A program made the position numbers and the translations under genes. A stretch of 64,000 nt of DNA from Seinonella peptonophila (GTDB lineage Bacteria > Bacillota > Bacilli > Thermoactinomycetales > Thermoactinomycetaceae): NCBI RefSeq assembly GCF_900129355.1, contig NZ_FQVL01000001.1, forward strand, positions 248,001 to 312,000, in the 5' to 3' direction. The notes under the pieces were generated by a model. The model saw only the letters and a list, made by a program, of their open reading frames with translations. It did no database searches and was not told the origin of the DNA. Within the stretch, counting starts at the first letter, position 1. Every line of letters begins with the position of its first letter. This document shows, one piece after another, positions 9,110 through 18,044 of the stretch.

Positions 9110-9393
9110 TAAAAATCACCTTGAAACTTTCTTCTTAACTCTTTACTATACCGGGTAATAATTTTAAAAATAATTTTTTCATCACCAAAATGCATTTGTA
9201 TTCTTTCCCTTTTTAAGCGCTCTTTTTCTCCTTCTAGCTCTTTAATTTCATTGATGTACTCATCCATCTGCCCTTTGATCCGATAAATTTCTCGACCTTT
9301 GTCTGCTATTAGTTCTGTCATTATTTCCATAGCTAAGTCTTTTTGTATACTTTTCGGAATCATTTGGAGTTCAGATTTTAAACGACTTTTCAT
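9109..9393 (-). CDS. Small helical protein, putative antitoxin partner of the zeta-like gene
   Basis: A 94-residue, highly charged, alpha-helical protein with a likely coiled coil at about 35-70 (heptads in ELEGEKERLKRER). A strong GGGAGGAG precedes its ATG. Its position directly before, and overlapping, the zeta-like gene fits an epsilon-type antitoxin, which is also a small helical protein of about 90 residues. I see no clear sequence match to epsilon or PezA and no helix-turn-helix, so the antitoxin role rests on context. Confidence 0.55.
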   Translation of the reverse strand: MKSRLKSELQMIPKSIQKDLAMEIMTELIADKGREIYRIKGQMDEYINEIKELEGEKERLKRERIQMHFGDEKIIFKIITRYSKELRRKFQGDF

Positions 9394-9648
9394 AAACTCC
9401 TCCCCTGACCTTCTTCATTAAAATCACTCTCTTCACATTTTAACACGTACATGTTGTTGAAACTATTTTTATTTCAAGCAGCCACTTGGATAAGCAGATC
9501 AAAATGAGTTTATAAATAGTTATTTTTTAAATAAATTTATGTTTTATTCAAAAAACTGTCTTGAAACAACCCTTTCATTATTCTTGAACTACGACAATCA
9601 ATTAACTTAAAATATAGCTATTAATAGAGTTAGAGAGGTTTAAATGAC

Positions 9649-10467
9649 ATGACAAAAACATCACACGCAAATAATATTTACCAGATTTTATTGCAATTAG
9701 TTATCACCATTTGTGGTATTCTTCTACTTTCCATGATTGCTTTTTTTATTCCAATTCCAAAACAATATATCAATTTTTTCCCGATTTTGCTTTTTGCAAC
9801 CATTGGTCTTTATTTTTTATTTGAGCATAAACACGGAGGATCTCTTGGGTTTAGAGATGGAAAATGGTTGAAAAATGTATCTATTGGCTTAATCTTCGGA
9901 ATGGTTTCTATTACCATTATCTTTTTGATTCTATTCAGCATAGAGCAAATCGCTGTAACCAAAGTCCAACTTAATACTTGGCCATATTTTTTTCTCTACC
10001 TATTCTTATTCTCAATCGTTGCTATTCAAGAGGAATTATTTATCCGAGGATACATAATGAGTATGTTTAATCGTTATTACAACAATAGTTGGGTTGCTAT
10101 AATAGTCAGCTCGTTATGCTTTGCCTTTTTACATTCACAAAATCCTGGAATTTTCACTTCCCCTTTTCCAATGATTAATATTTTTCTTGCCGGGATATTA
10201 CTAGGTGTTATGCGTTCATATTCAAAAAGTATTTGGATGGCAGTTGGATTTCATTTAACTTGGAATCACTTTCAAGGTGTGGTTTATGGATTTCATGTTT
10301 CTGGTACTCCAATTCCTTCTATTTTGGTTTCAAAAGAAAAAGGTCATATCATGCTGAATGGAGGTTCTTTTGGTATAGAAGGCAGTGCAGTTACAACCCT
10401 ACTCTTTATGGTTAGTATCTGCTTAGTTGTATTTACCTATCGAAAACAAAAAACTCCTACTGAATAG
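9649..10467 (+). CDS. CPBP-family intramembrane metalloprotease
   Basis: A 272-residue polytopic protein (about seven membrane segments) of the CAAX protease/bacteriocin-processing family (Abi/CPBP). The catalytic motifs are present: EELFIRG (E128, E129, R133), FAFLHS with His in a later helix, and FHLTWNH. Bacterial members are linked to bacteriocin immunity or prenyl-protein-type proteolysis, but most, like this one with no bacteriocin genes nearby, have no assigned substrate. The ATG at 9649 follows GAGAGAGG; an overlapping ATG at 9644 is in another frame. Confidence 0.88.
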   Translation: MTKTSHANNIYQILLQLVITICGILLLSMIAFFIPIPKQYINFFPILLFATIGLYFLFEHKHGGSLGFRDGKWLKNVSIGLIFGMVSITIIFLILFSIEQIAVTKVQLNTWPYFFLYLFLFSIVAIQEELFIRGYIMSMFNRYYNNSWVAIIVSSLCFAFLHSQNPGIFTSPFPMINIFLAGILLGVMRSYSKSIWMAVGFHLTWNHFQGVVYGFHVSGTPIPSILVSKEKGHIMLNGGSFGIEGSAVTTLLFMVSICLVVFTYRKQKTPTE

Positions 10468-10489
10468 ATTTGAAAGAATCACCCAAACG

Positions 10490-11455
10490 TTAGGAGTCAA
10501 TCGCATTGTTCTTTTGTCTTTTGTTTTCCTTTAACTCTAGCCAGACAAGTGGATAAATCAAGTGTACAAATAAGATAACAGTTTCAATATCTTTATCTGT
10601 ATAAGCATCCATAGTGTAACCTGTCACTGATAAAACACCAATTTTTGTCTCATCATCATTACCAATCGATAAAGGTACACAAAGAACGGTTCGATAGTGC
10701 CTTCTTGATTGACTTTTTCTTTGATAATCATATGAGTCATCATTTACATCTGGTACATAATAAACTTGATTTTCTCTCCAAGAATATCCAGCAGCACTAC
10801 CATGTTTAAGAGGCTCAAATTGTTTAACTCGATGCGTATGGCTGCTTGAATGGGCAAAATGAATAAACCGATCCTCATATTTCGGATGCTCAACATGTAG
10901 CACAATACGAGGATCTTTTTTACGAAAATCCTTCATTGTGCTGATCATATAATCCAAAATATTAACATATATGTCATCCCTGTTCTTTAAAAAATTAGAC
11001 CAATTTGCGATCGCTGCAGCTATTTCATCAACAGCACCCATAATTTGTAGAAAAACATACATCTCATTGTCAATTTCTTTTTTTAATGTTTCATTTGACT
11101 TTTTTACAAGCCGTAATGTTTGTTCTAATTCTTTATTTTTGGATTGCTGATCTTTATAGTGCCTATTCACATTTACCAATTCTGTCGTTAATTCTTTCCG
11201 TTCTCTTTCTAATAGAACAACCTTCTCTTCCAATTCATCTTTGATTCTTTGTAATGTTTCAATCCGATAAATAGAAGCAGGAGTTTCATCCCCATCTTGC
11301 GGTCGTCCCATGACATCAGTTTTACCCGTAGCGTATTGATAGGCAAATAATATAAATAATGTAACAAGCGCAATGGAGACAAAGTACTTAAAGAATTCTG
11401 CAAACCAACTGCCATCTTGAAACAAAATGTTAAATACTCGGAAAATCTCCTCCAT
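10490..11455 (-). CDS. Membrane-anchored coiled-coil GAF-domain protein
   Basis: A 321-residue protein. One membrane helix at about 22-42, then a long coiled coil at about 70-125 (ELEEKVVLLERERKELT), then a GAF-like domain from about 140 to 305 with RTVLCVPLSIGNDDETKIGVLSVTG, a typical GAF core. No kinase, cyclase or output domain follows, so it looks like a stand-alone sensor or scaffold at the membrane. Ligand and partners unknown. It overlaps nothing and is convergent with the CPBP protease and divergent from the deacetylase gene. Confidence 0.75.
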   Translation of the reverse strand: MEEIFRVFNILFQDGSWFAEFFKYFVSIALVTLFILFAYQYATGKTDVMGRPQDGDETPASIYRIETLQRIKDELEEKVVLLERERKELTTELVNVNRHYKDQQSKNKELEQTLRLVKKSNETLKKEIDNEMYVFLQIMGAVDEIAAAIANWSNFLKNRDDIYVNILDYMISTMKDFRKKDPRIVLHVEHPKYEDRFIHFAHSSSHTHRVKQFEPLKHGSAAGYSWRENQVYYVPDVNDDSYDYQRKSQSRRHYRTVLCVPLSIGNDDETKIGVLSVTGYTMDAYTDKDIETVILFVHLIYPLVWLELKENKRQKNNAIDS

Positions 11456-11591
11456 TCATTTCATCCCCCTCCAACCCTTTGGGGCGATGGTGTATTTATA
11501 TATTTATTCAAAAATAAAAGAATTGACACTCCCTTCAGTAAGCACATATCCCTATGTTGACACATATCTTTATCAAATAGGGGGGATGATG

Positions 11592-12314
11592 ATGTTTTAC
11601 TTTTATCCATTCACATGGACTCATCATGCTTATTATCAACAAGCATATGAATCAGAAGTTCGTACACCGCAAATTCAACAAATTGATTGGCATAAACGCT
11701 ACCCTTCAGAAGTTATTTTAAAAGGTCCTAGCTCTGTTCGAAGTGTTGCTCTCACTTTTGACGATGGACCAGATCAAACATGGACACCGCAAATTGCAAA
11801 TATATTAGGTAAGTTTAAGGTTCAAGCTACTTTCTTTGTACTAGGCTCCCAAGTTAAAGCAAATCCAAGTATATTACGGCATCTTGACCAACAAGGACAT
11901 GAGATTGGTAACCATACATGGGATCATCCACTTCTTACTAAAATTTCAACAGCAGAAGTGAAAAGACAAATACAACAGACAGATCAAATTATTCATCAAG
12001 TGATCGGGAAGCAAACTCGTTTATTTAGACCACCTTATGGCGCATTATCTAATTCAATTATCCATACTGTAAAGCAATTAAATCATAAAATCATACTTTG
12101 GAATGTAGATAGTTTAGATTGGAAAGGAGTCTCAACAAATACGATGGTACAAAATGTTTTATCTCACACTTCACCTGGATCGATTCTTTTATTTCACTCA
12201 GCCTATGGAAGATCGGGCCTGGGAAATACTGTTGCAGCACTACCACAAATTATTCAAAGACTTCGGAGCAACAATTTTTCCTTTCGCACTGTCTCTTCCC
12301 TCATAAATTTGTAA
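11592..12314 (+). CDS. Polysaccharide deacetylase (NodB domain)
   Basis: A carbohydrate esterase family 4 enzyme; the family removes N-acetyl groups from peptidoglycan, chitin or other wall glycans. I chose the third of three tandem ATG codons (11592) because GGGGGG at 11580-11585 gives six-base spacing; this yields 240 residues. Motifs in order: TFDDGP (D57, D58), HEIGNHTWDH with the HxxxH zinc ligands, RPPYG, and LLFHSA. No signal peptide or membrane helix is seen from this start, unlike most wall-acting relatives; the earlier in-frame codons do not add one. Divergent from the GAF protein. Confidence 0.85.
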   Translation: MFYFYPFTWTHHAYYQQAYESEVRTPQIQQIDWHKRYPSEVILKGPSSVRSVALTFDDGPDQTWTPQIANILGKFKVQATFFVLGSQVKANPSILRHLDQQGHEIGNHTWDHPLLTKISTAEVKRQIQQTDQIIHQVIGKQTRLFRPPYGALSNSIIHTVKQLNHKIILWNVDSLDWKGVSTNTMVQNVLSHTSPGSILLFHSAYGRSGLGNTVAALPQIIQRLRSNNFSFRTVSSLINL

Positions 12315-12396
12315 ATATTTAAAAGTACAACTAAACCTTGAGAAAACTTATGATATGATAATGAATAATAACACTTTGAAAGGCTGAATTGAGATC

Positions 12397-12732
12397 GTGA
12401 AAGTTGATAAAAGAGAAAAGACCCTATGGATGTCTACTATTGAGGGATCAATTGTTGTTATTCTTGCAACAGTACTCTTTTTAATGTTGATCTTCGAGTT
12501 GATTCGATGCAATTCTTCAGTAAACCTTTTCATCATCATAATTGCACCTATCTTATTTTTTTGCCTATTAACAATCACAATTTTTGTTAGATTTCTATTG
12601 CGTGTTTATTTTTCATTTCCCCAGAGCATTGTTTGGCAAATTTCTATATTAAGTAAAATGATCACTTCTATTCTCCTCTACTTTTTCTTTTTAAATTTAG
12701 GTAAATTAATTTTTATTAATAGTTGTTCGTGA
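12397..12732 (+). CDS. Hypothetical membrane protein
   Basis: A 111-residue frame from a GTG at 12397 with weak AGG-type ribosome site. It predicts three hydrophobic segments (about 18-38, 44-66 and 85-108), broken by short charged loops. I recognise no family. The consistent membrane pattern favours a real gene, but the weak start signal and AT-rich surroundings leave doubt. Confidence 0.4.
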   Translation: MKVDKREKTLWMSTIEGSIVVILATVLFLMLIFELIRCNSSVNLFIIIIAPILFFCLLTITIFVRFLLRVYFSFPQSIVWQISILSKMITSILLYFFFLNLGKLIFINSCS

Positions 12733-12967
12733 TGTGGGATTATTTAGATTATTTTTAATTATCCCGCCGATTATACATATCGTCGAATTATCAAATATTT
12801 TGTCGAACCCTTCTGCTATTTAAAGATTTTCTTTGCTATTTGTCGTAGAATTGATTATATTAAAGATATATCAAATACTCTCCTCTCAATCTAGTCTTGC
12901 AACTGAGTTTTCTAAATTATATAAATTCATTGTGCCTGAATCCAATCAGAAAGCGGGAGATCATAAG

Positions 12968-13171
12968 ATGAACCAAGATGTGTCTGAAAAGAAATACATA
13001 TCATCAACTATGGAAGCGTTACCTTCGAATAAAGCGAATGGTCCATCTGAAACCTCTAAGACCTTGTGGTCTTCGTCGCCGCCACCACGGCGAGATCGAG
13101 TTCGCTTGCGTCATCGTCGAAATCAATTAAAAGTCTTTCAACAAAGTGTAGAATCGGAATCACTCTCTTAA
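12968..13171 (+). CDS. Small basic protein with PPPRR tail, unknown function
   Basis: A 67-residue frame with GGGAGA seven bases before its ATG and a hairpin just after the stop. The first half is polar and Ser/Lys-rich; the second half is strongly basic (SSPPPRRDRVRLRHRRNQ), which could bind nucleic acid or membrane. The frame is open upstream to 12833, but the ribosome site argues for 12968. Family not recognised. Confidence 0.5.
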   Translation: MNQDVSEKKYISSTMEALPSNKANGPSETSKTLWSSSPPPRRDRVRLRHRRNQLKVFQQSVESESLS

Positions 13172-13178
13172 TGTGATA

Positions 13179-13214
13179 AGAGCAGGAAATATTTATAAAA
13201 ACATCTCCTGCTCT
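13179..13214. terminator. Hairpin between convergent small gene and ammonium transporter
   Basis: AGAGCAGGA (13179-13187) pairs with TCCTGCTCT (13206-13214) around an AT-rich 18-base loop. It lies between convergent stops at 13171 and 13258 and may work both ways; the T tracts are poor. Confidence 0.5.
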
Positions 13215-13257
13215 ATTTCTCTGCTTTCAATCTCTGCTAATCCCTGCTTATTCAAAT

Positions 13258-14520
13258 TTAACTTACTTCTTTCTTTTGTCGACTTACTTTCATAACAAAA
13301 TGCTCTGCATACCCATACACACCATGCTCACTAACATCTAACCCTTGTTGCTCATTTTCCTTTGAAACGCGAATTCCAATGGTTTTCTTCAATGCCCATA
13401 AGATCAGAAATGAGGCAATGGTTACATAACTAATTGTTACAACAATCCCAAGTGTTTGTACACCTAGCTGTTGAAAACCTCCACCATAAAGTAATCCACT
13501 TTTGCCAACCCCGACTTTCCTTACTAAATCAGGGGCAGCAAATAATCCAGTGGATAAGGTCCCCCAAATCCCCGCAATTCCATGCACTGAAGCTGCGCTA
13601 ATGGGATCATCAATCCGTCTCTTCTCAATCCACCATCCTGTGTAAATTGCTACAACCCCAGCAATAAAACCAATCAATACAGCTGCCCAAGGTTTTACAA
13701 AAGCACAAGAAGCAGTGATCGCTACTAGCGCAGCCAAAACACCATTTAAAATAGAACCAAAAGAAATTTTCCCTGTTAAGATCCGACTCATACCCATTGC
13801 CCCGAAAATCCCAGCAGCAGCAGCTAAATGAGTGGTTAAAGCCACATAAGTATAAAAACCATCTTTTACTGTTAATGTACTACCAGCATTAAAACCAAAC
13901 CAGCCAATCCAAATAATTAGTACACCCAGTACTGAGTAAACTTGGTTATGACCCAATAGTGAGTTAGCAGAACCATCAGAATTAAACTTTCCAAGCCTCG
14001 GTTTTAATAAAATGGTTGCAACAAATGCAGCGATTGCCCCTTGTAAATGAACAACAGTAGAACCAGCAAAATCTTGCTTTCCTAAATCGTGTAGCCACCC
14101 TCCTCCCCACACCCAATGACCAACAACGGGATAAATAACAACACAATATAGAAGTCCAAAAATCAAATAGACACTTAATTTAGCGCGTTCAGCAAATCCT
14201 CCCCAAACAATCGCTAATGATACTGCTAAAAAGGAAAATTGAAAAAAGAACGATACCTCATTTTTTAAATCTCCTGATTGTGCAAGGTTTAAAAACCATC
14301 CATTCGTTCCAATCCATTTCCCTTCTCCAAATGTCAACCCATACCCACACACCCAAAAGGCGATTAATGCGATACCAATCGTTAAGATCTGCTTAGAAGC
14401 TACATGTCCTGCATTTTTCATTCGTGTAGAACCTGCTTCTAATAGTGCAAATCCAGCTTGCATCATAATGACTAAAATCGCAGAAAACAATACCCAAAGA
14501 TTATCGATAACAATTTGCAT
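13258..14520 (-). CDS. amtB: Ammonium transporter (Amt/NrgA)
   Basis: A 420-residue ammonium channel with eleven predicted membrane helices, matching NrgA/AmtB in length. Family hallmarks: an N-terminal helix with MMQAGFALLEAG, the pore segment with DFAGSTVVHLQGA and the later ASVHGIAGIWG carrying the twin-His pair. It moves ammonium or ammonia into the cell under nitrogen limitation. No PII gene (glnK/nrgB) follows, unlike many loci. AGGCGG precedes the ATG, and three TnrA/GlnR-type boxes lie directly upstream, so nitrogen control is very likely. Confidence 0.95.
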   Translation of the reverse strand: MQIVIDNLWVLFSAILVIMMQAGFALLEAGSTRMKNAGHVASKQILTIGIALIAFWVCGYGLTFGEGKWIGTNGWFLNLAQSGDLKNEVSFFFQFSFLAVSLAIVWGGFAERAKLSVYLIFGLLYCVVIYPVVGHWVWGGGWLHDLGKQDFAGSTVVHLQGAIAAFVATILLKPRLGKFNSDGSANSLLGHNQVYSVLGVLIIWIGWFGFNAGSTLTVKDGFYTYVALTTHLAAAAGIFGAMGMSRILTGKISFGSILNGVLAALVAITASCAFVKPWAAVLIGFIAGVVAIYTGWWIEKRRIDDPISAASVHGIAGIWGTLSTGLFAAPDLVRKVGVGKSGLLYGGGFQQLGVQTLGIVVTISYVTIASFLILWALKKTIGIRVSKENEQQGLDVSEHGVYGYAEHFVMKVSRQKKEVS

Positions 14521-14542
14521 CGTCTTTCTAACCGCCTCCTTA

Positions 14543-14559
14543 TGTAAACTTTTATTACA
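14543..14559. promoter_or_regulatory. TnrA/GlnR box 1 upstream of amtB
   Basis: TGTAAACTTTTATTACA fits the consensus TGTNA-N7-TNACA at every fixed position. It lies 23 bases before the amtB ATG. Confidence 0.8.
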
Positions 14560-14602
14560 TGATTTGATTTTAACAGACTAAAATGCAGAAATCAATCTTA
14601 TA

Positions 14603-14619
14603 TGTAATGTTTTATTACA
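14603..14619. promoter_or_regulatory. TnrA/GlnR box 2 upstream of amtB
   Basis: TGTAATGTTTTATTACA is a second full match to TGTNA-N7-TNACA, 60 bases (start to start) upstream of box 1. Confidence 0.8.
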
Positions 14620-14624
14620 CTAAC

Positions 14625-14641
14625 AGTAAACAAATATTACA
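14625..14641. promoter_or_regulatory. TnrA/GlnR box 3 (one mismatch) upstream of amtB
   Basis: AGTAAACAAATATTACA matches the nitrogen box except for A at the first position. It starts 22 bases after box 2, about two helical turns away. Confidence 0.6.
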
Positions 14642-14675
14642 TAAAAACCCCAAAAAAAAGACGTCTATGACGTCA

Positions 14676-15380
14676 TCATTTTACCCAATTATAAAAAGAG
14701 AACTTTTTTGGCGCTTCCCCTTCATTTGACTGATACAATACTCCTTTTTTACGAAATCGTCTAGCATATTCAATCGCTTGATCAACTGTTTTAATCTCAT
14801 TTCTTTTCCATTCTAAAAGAATACGATCAATATACCGGAAATTCACTTTACTACAAAAGACAGCTTCTTGCAGCGCAGCTTCGATTAATTCAGGTGAATG
14901 CTCATCTTGATCCAGCCATTGAGCAATCATCTCATATTCATACGGAGAAAGCGGGCGACCAAATTCTTGTTCAAATTGATGAAAGATCTGATCCGTTAAA
15001 GACGATTGAGATATATTCGTTTGTGATTCAACCTCAAATTCTTCAGCTATTTTTAGCCATAATGGAGTAAGTGAATAAGATTCCTCTAACAATCCCGTAT
15101 CGTTATTTTCATCTATCTGTATATATCCTTCTTCTAAAAGTTTCCTCAACATTTTTGCAATTTGATCGTTTGAAAGCGACATCCGTTGTGATATCTCTTC
15201 AACAGAAGGGAGTAAACGATGCTCTTTTTCTTGAAACACCATAATCTGCATAAGCAACAGAATTTCTTGTTCAGAAAGACCTATTTGATGATATCTTGTT
15301 AACAAGAAAACTGGGAAAGCAATTGAACCACTTTGAAGAAGATGAACCATTTCCATATAATTCGATTTAGCACTCCCCAT
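14676..15380 (-). CDS. dnaD: DnaD-type replication initiation protein
   Basis: A 234-residue protein of the DnaD/DnaB family used in helicase loading at oriC and restart of replication. The N-terminal winged-helix part (about 10-100) includes SVEEISQRMSLSNDQIAKML; the C-terminal DnaD domain (about 130-215) has the FEQEFGRPLSPYEYE start and the YIDRILLEWKRN end typical of the family. The start at 15380 is chosen because GGGGTGATG precedes that ATG; a TTG 27 bases upstream is possible. In Bacillus dnaD sits between asnS and nth; here it stands alone. Confidence 0.88.
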   Translation of the reverse strand: MGSAKSNYMEMVHLLQSGSIAFPVFLLTRYHQIGLSEQEILLLMQIMVFQEKEHRLLPSVEEISQRMSLSNDQIAKMLRKLLEEGYIQIDENNDTGLLEESYSLTPLWLKIAEEFEVESQTNISQSSLTDQIFHQFEQEFGRPLSPYEYEMIAQWLDQDEHSPELIEAALQEAVFCSKVNFRYIDRILLEWKRNEIKTVDQAIEYARRFRKKGVLYQSNEGEAPKKFSFYNWVK

Positions 15381-15600
15381 GTTCATCACCCCATTTTTAC
15401 GAAACAACTTTACTATATCATGTCAATCTGATGAAAAATAGACTTGAAATGCTGTTTTAAGTAAGCTGTTACGGTAACGAACTCTTTTATCGCTATTAAC
15501 ATGGGAATGGCATAAATGAATCAGGAATTTTCTTTTATCCTGAATTTGCCCTTCTTTGCATCTCCTTTATATAATCAAGCAGAAAACACCTTATTGATTC

Positions 15601-16647
15601 TTATGCAAGGACACGTTGATAGCTTTCCCTAATTTCTTGATTGTTTTTCTCTTCAAATCGCATTGCAGATTTTAAAACTGGTTTCTCTAATAAATCGTAT
15701 AAACTATCAAAACTTGGATCAGGCATTCGTTGTTTCATTTCTAGTAAGTCTTTCCGGCGCGGGGAAATAAGCTTACAATCACGATCTTGATCAATTCGTT
15801 CAACTAACTTTTTTTTGACTTTATTTTTAGCTTTTTTCAACAGAGAAGGTTCCTCTTTCGTATTATTTGGTTTTGTCCAGGTCTTCATCACATTATAGAT
15901 GACCATATCATACAGATCAGGACCTAAATTAGACTCCTCACAAATCTTCTTCACTTGGTTTAATGAAACTTCCTCTTCTAATAAATACTGAGCTCGTCGT
16001 TTTGGTTTCTTCTTCTCTTGTTCGACTTTTTGATCACGTTCATTCATCGTGCGAACCAAACTGCGAATTTTGCTCATTTCTTTTCGAAGATGTAATATTT
16101 GTTTTTCAGTCAGCTCCCCTTTTTCTAATTTAGAATGACCTTTAGATAAAGCTTCTATTTTTTTTATGTCTCGAAACATTTCAATTTTTGTTAATGCCTC
16201 TAACAAAAAATCTTCTGCCCTACGCTGTGTTTGAAAAGTCTTATTTCCTTGAAAGAAATAAGTTAATCGAACCAGTAAGGTAGATAAGCCTAAGCCCGAG
16301 CTAAAACCTAGAACAGGTCCGACCAAAGTGCTCTGTGGTCCTAATTTTGCAGCAACACATAAAGAGAGTAAACCAACTCCAACTACGGATTTGACAATCG
16401 TATGATGATGATTATCATACCAATCATAGAATCTACGTGTGCGATCTCTCTTATTTTCTGTTTTTAATAAATGTTTAATATTATTTACAATGCGCATAAA
16501 TTCTTCTGCCTGGGTATTCGATGGTAATCTTTTTTTTATGTTAATTTTTGTAGATGATACGGCTGTGTCAATTTTTAACATGGCAACTTGACAAGGAACT
16601 TTAGAAAGATCTCTTTTTGATCTTAAATGATTCATTAAGTATGACAA
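15601..16647 (-). CDS. Conserved-looking hypothetical protein with a membrane hairpin
   Basis: About 348 residues from a TTG at 16647, chosen because AGAGGGG lies just before it; the frame is open to 16719. One broad hydrophobic region at about 80-130 (VVGVGLLSLCVAAK then LVGPVLGFSSGLGLSTLLV) should form two membrane helices. The rest is strongly charged: a basic N-terminus, a helical central part with KKIEALSKGHSK and a Lys/Arg-rich C-terminus. No catalytic motif seen and no family recognised. Stand-alone unit, divergent from the CapA gene. Confidence 0.65.
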   Translation of the reverse strand: MSYLMNHLRSKRDLSKVPCQVAMLKIDTAVSSTKINIKKRLPSNTQAEEFMRIVNNIKHLLKTENKRDRTRRFYDWYDNHHHTIVKSVVGVGLLSLCVAAKLGPQSTLVGPVLGFSSGLGLSTLLVRLTYFFQGNKTFQTQRRAEDFLLEALTKIEMFRDIKKIEALSKGHSKLEKGELTEKQILHLRKEMSKIRSLVRTMNERDQKVEQEKKKPKRRAQYLLEEEVSLNQVKKICEESNLGPDLYDMVIYNVMKTWTKPNNTKEEPSLLKKAKNKVKKKLVERIDQDRDCKLISPRRKDLLEMKQRMPDPSFDSLYDLLEKPVLKSAMRFEEKNNQEIRESYQRVLA

Positions 16648-16817
16648 AAGAATCCCCTCTTTGGTCGAAATTGTAATTTCACAGTTATTATAGCAGCATC
16701 GATCTTCTAAAAATGCCAATTTTACAATTGCTTAACCAGATCTTTGCATCAAGCTATCAAACATTGATCATTGAGGGATTTACTAGTATCATTATTTGTT
16801 AGTTTAATAATTATGAG

Positions 16818-17978
16818 GTGGTCACAACGAAAAAATTTTTATATGTCTTAATATTAGGGATCATAATTGCAGGAGTTGGATATTTTAGCTATTCTTTCTT
16901 TTTCCAAAAAGATAAGGTAGTATCAACTGATCATGAAAAAATCAAGAAAATAGAAGAACCAGAAGTTACTTTTGCTGCTTTTGGAGATACGATGATGCAT
17001 GAGCCTCAAATCAAGGATGGAAAGACCGCCACAGGATATAACTTCAATCATGTATTTAAAGAGGTAAAGTCCTATCTCTCCAAACCGGACATTGCAATTG
17101 GGAACTTTGAAATGACACTTGCAGGACCATCAAAGCCGTATAATGGCTATCCACTATTTAATGCTCCAGATCAGATTGTTGATGCATTGTTAAATAGTGG
17201 TGTGGATGTGATGAGTACAGCAAATAATCATGCTATTGACACCGGCGCTGCAGGATTAAAACGAACTTATCAACAACTAAGTAAAAAAGGATTACTCCCT
17301 GTTGGGACAGCTTCTAAGCAGGAAGAACAAAAGCCTACTATTGTTGAAAAAAATAATATTAAGATTGGTTTTTTAGCATATACCGAACACACGAATGGAA
17401 ATCCTGTTCCTCAAAAGTTTCTGGTAAATAAAATCCAATCACAGCAAATTGCAAAAGATATTAAACAAGCGAAAACTATGGGAGCTAAGTTTGTAGTCGT
17501 TTCTTTACACTTTGGAGTTGAATATCAACGTCAACCCAATGAATTTCAACAAAAAGTAGCCCATCAAGCATTAAAGGATGGTGCTGATGTAATTCTCGGC
17601 AGTCATCCTCACGTTCTTCAACCAATGGAAAAAGTAATGGTCAATGGAAAACAAAAATTGATTATCTACTCAATGGGTAACTTCATATCTAATCAATCTG
17701 ATACCCATACTGATGAAGGGATTATTCTATTTTTCAAAGCTAAAAAAGATGCAAAACGTGGTATCTTATTACAAGATATCAGTTACCTCCCTACTATGGC
17801 TTATAAATATACAAAAGGTGGAAAAAAACGTTACGTTGTGATCCCAGAAGATTCACCAGAACCTAAGCAATTAGGCTATCCTGGTTTACAGTCAGCAAAA
17901 TGGAAAAGTGTTTGGAACAATACCACCAAATTAATGAAACAAAAAGGCGATTTTCCAACCTTTGCACCTCAGCCTTAA
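16818..17978 (+). CDS. CapA-family metallophosphoesterase (poly-gamma-glutamate type)
   Basis: A 386-residue protein with an N-terminal membrane anchor (about 7-29) and an outside catalytic domain of the PgsA/CapA family. Metallophosphatase motifs: FGDTMMH, IGNFEMTL, STANNHAID, VVSLHFGVEY and GSHPHVLQP, followed by YSMGNFISNQ. Related proteins take part in poly-gamma-glutamate capsule synthesis or surface polymer transfer, but capB and capC are absent here, so the exact role is open. The GTG start at 16818 is the only usable codon before the anchor and lacks a clear upstream ribosome site. Confidence 0.82.
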   Translation: MVTTKKFLYVLILGIIIAGVGYFSYSFFFQKDKVVSTDHEKIKKIEEPEVTFAAFGDTMMHEPQIKDGKTATGYNFNHVFKEVKSYLSKPDIAIGNFEMTLAGPSKPYNGYPLFNAPDQIVDALLNSGVDVMSTANNHAIDTGAAGLKRTYQQLSKKGLLPVGTASKQEEQKPTIVEKNNIKIGFLAYTEHTNGNPVPQKFLVNKIQSQQIAKDIKQAKTMGAKFVVVSLHFGVEYQRQPNEFQQKVAHQALKDGADVILGSHPHVLQPMEKVMVNGKQKLIIYSMGNFISNQSDTHTDEGIILFFKAKKDAKRGILLQDISYLPTMAYKYTKGGKKRYVVIPEDSPEPKQLGYPGLQSAKWKSVWNNTTKLMKQKGDFPTFAPQP

Positions 17979-17981
17979 CTA

Positions 17982-18021
17982 AAAATGACTTGAGTACCTT
18001 GTGGTCTACTCAAGTCATTTT
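17982..18021 (+). terminator. Hairpin terminator after the CapA gene
   Basis: A 15-bp perfect stem, AAAATGACTTGAGTA (17982-17996) with TACTCAAGTCATTTT (18007-18021), ten-base loop. It separates the CapA gene from the sortase gene. Confidence 0.75.
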
Positions 18022-18044
18022 CAAATAAGCGAAGGAGTGAAAAG

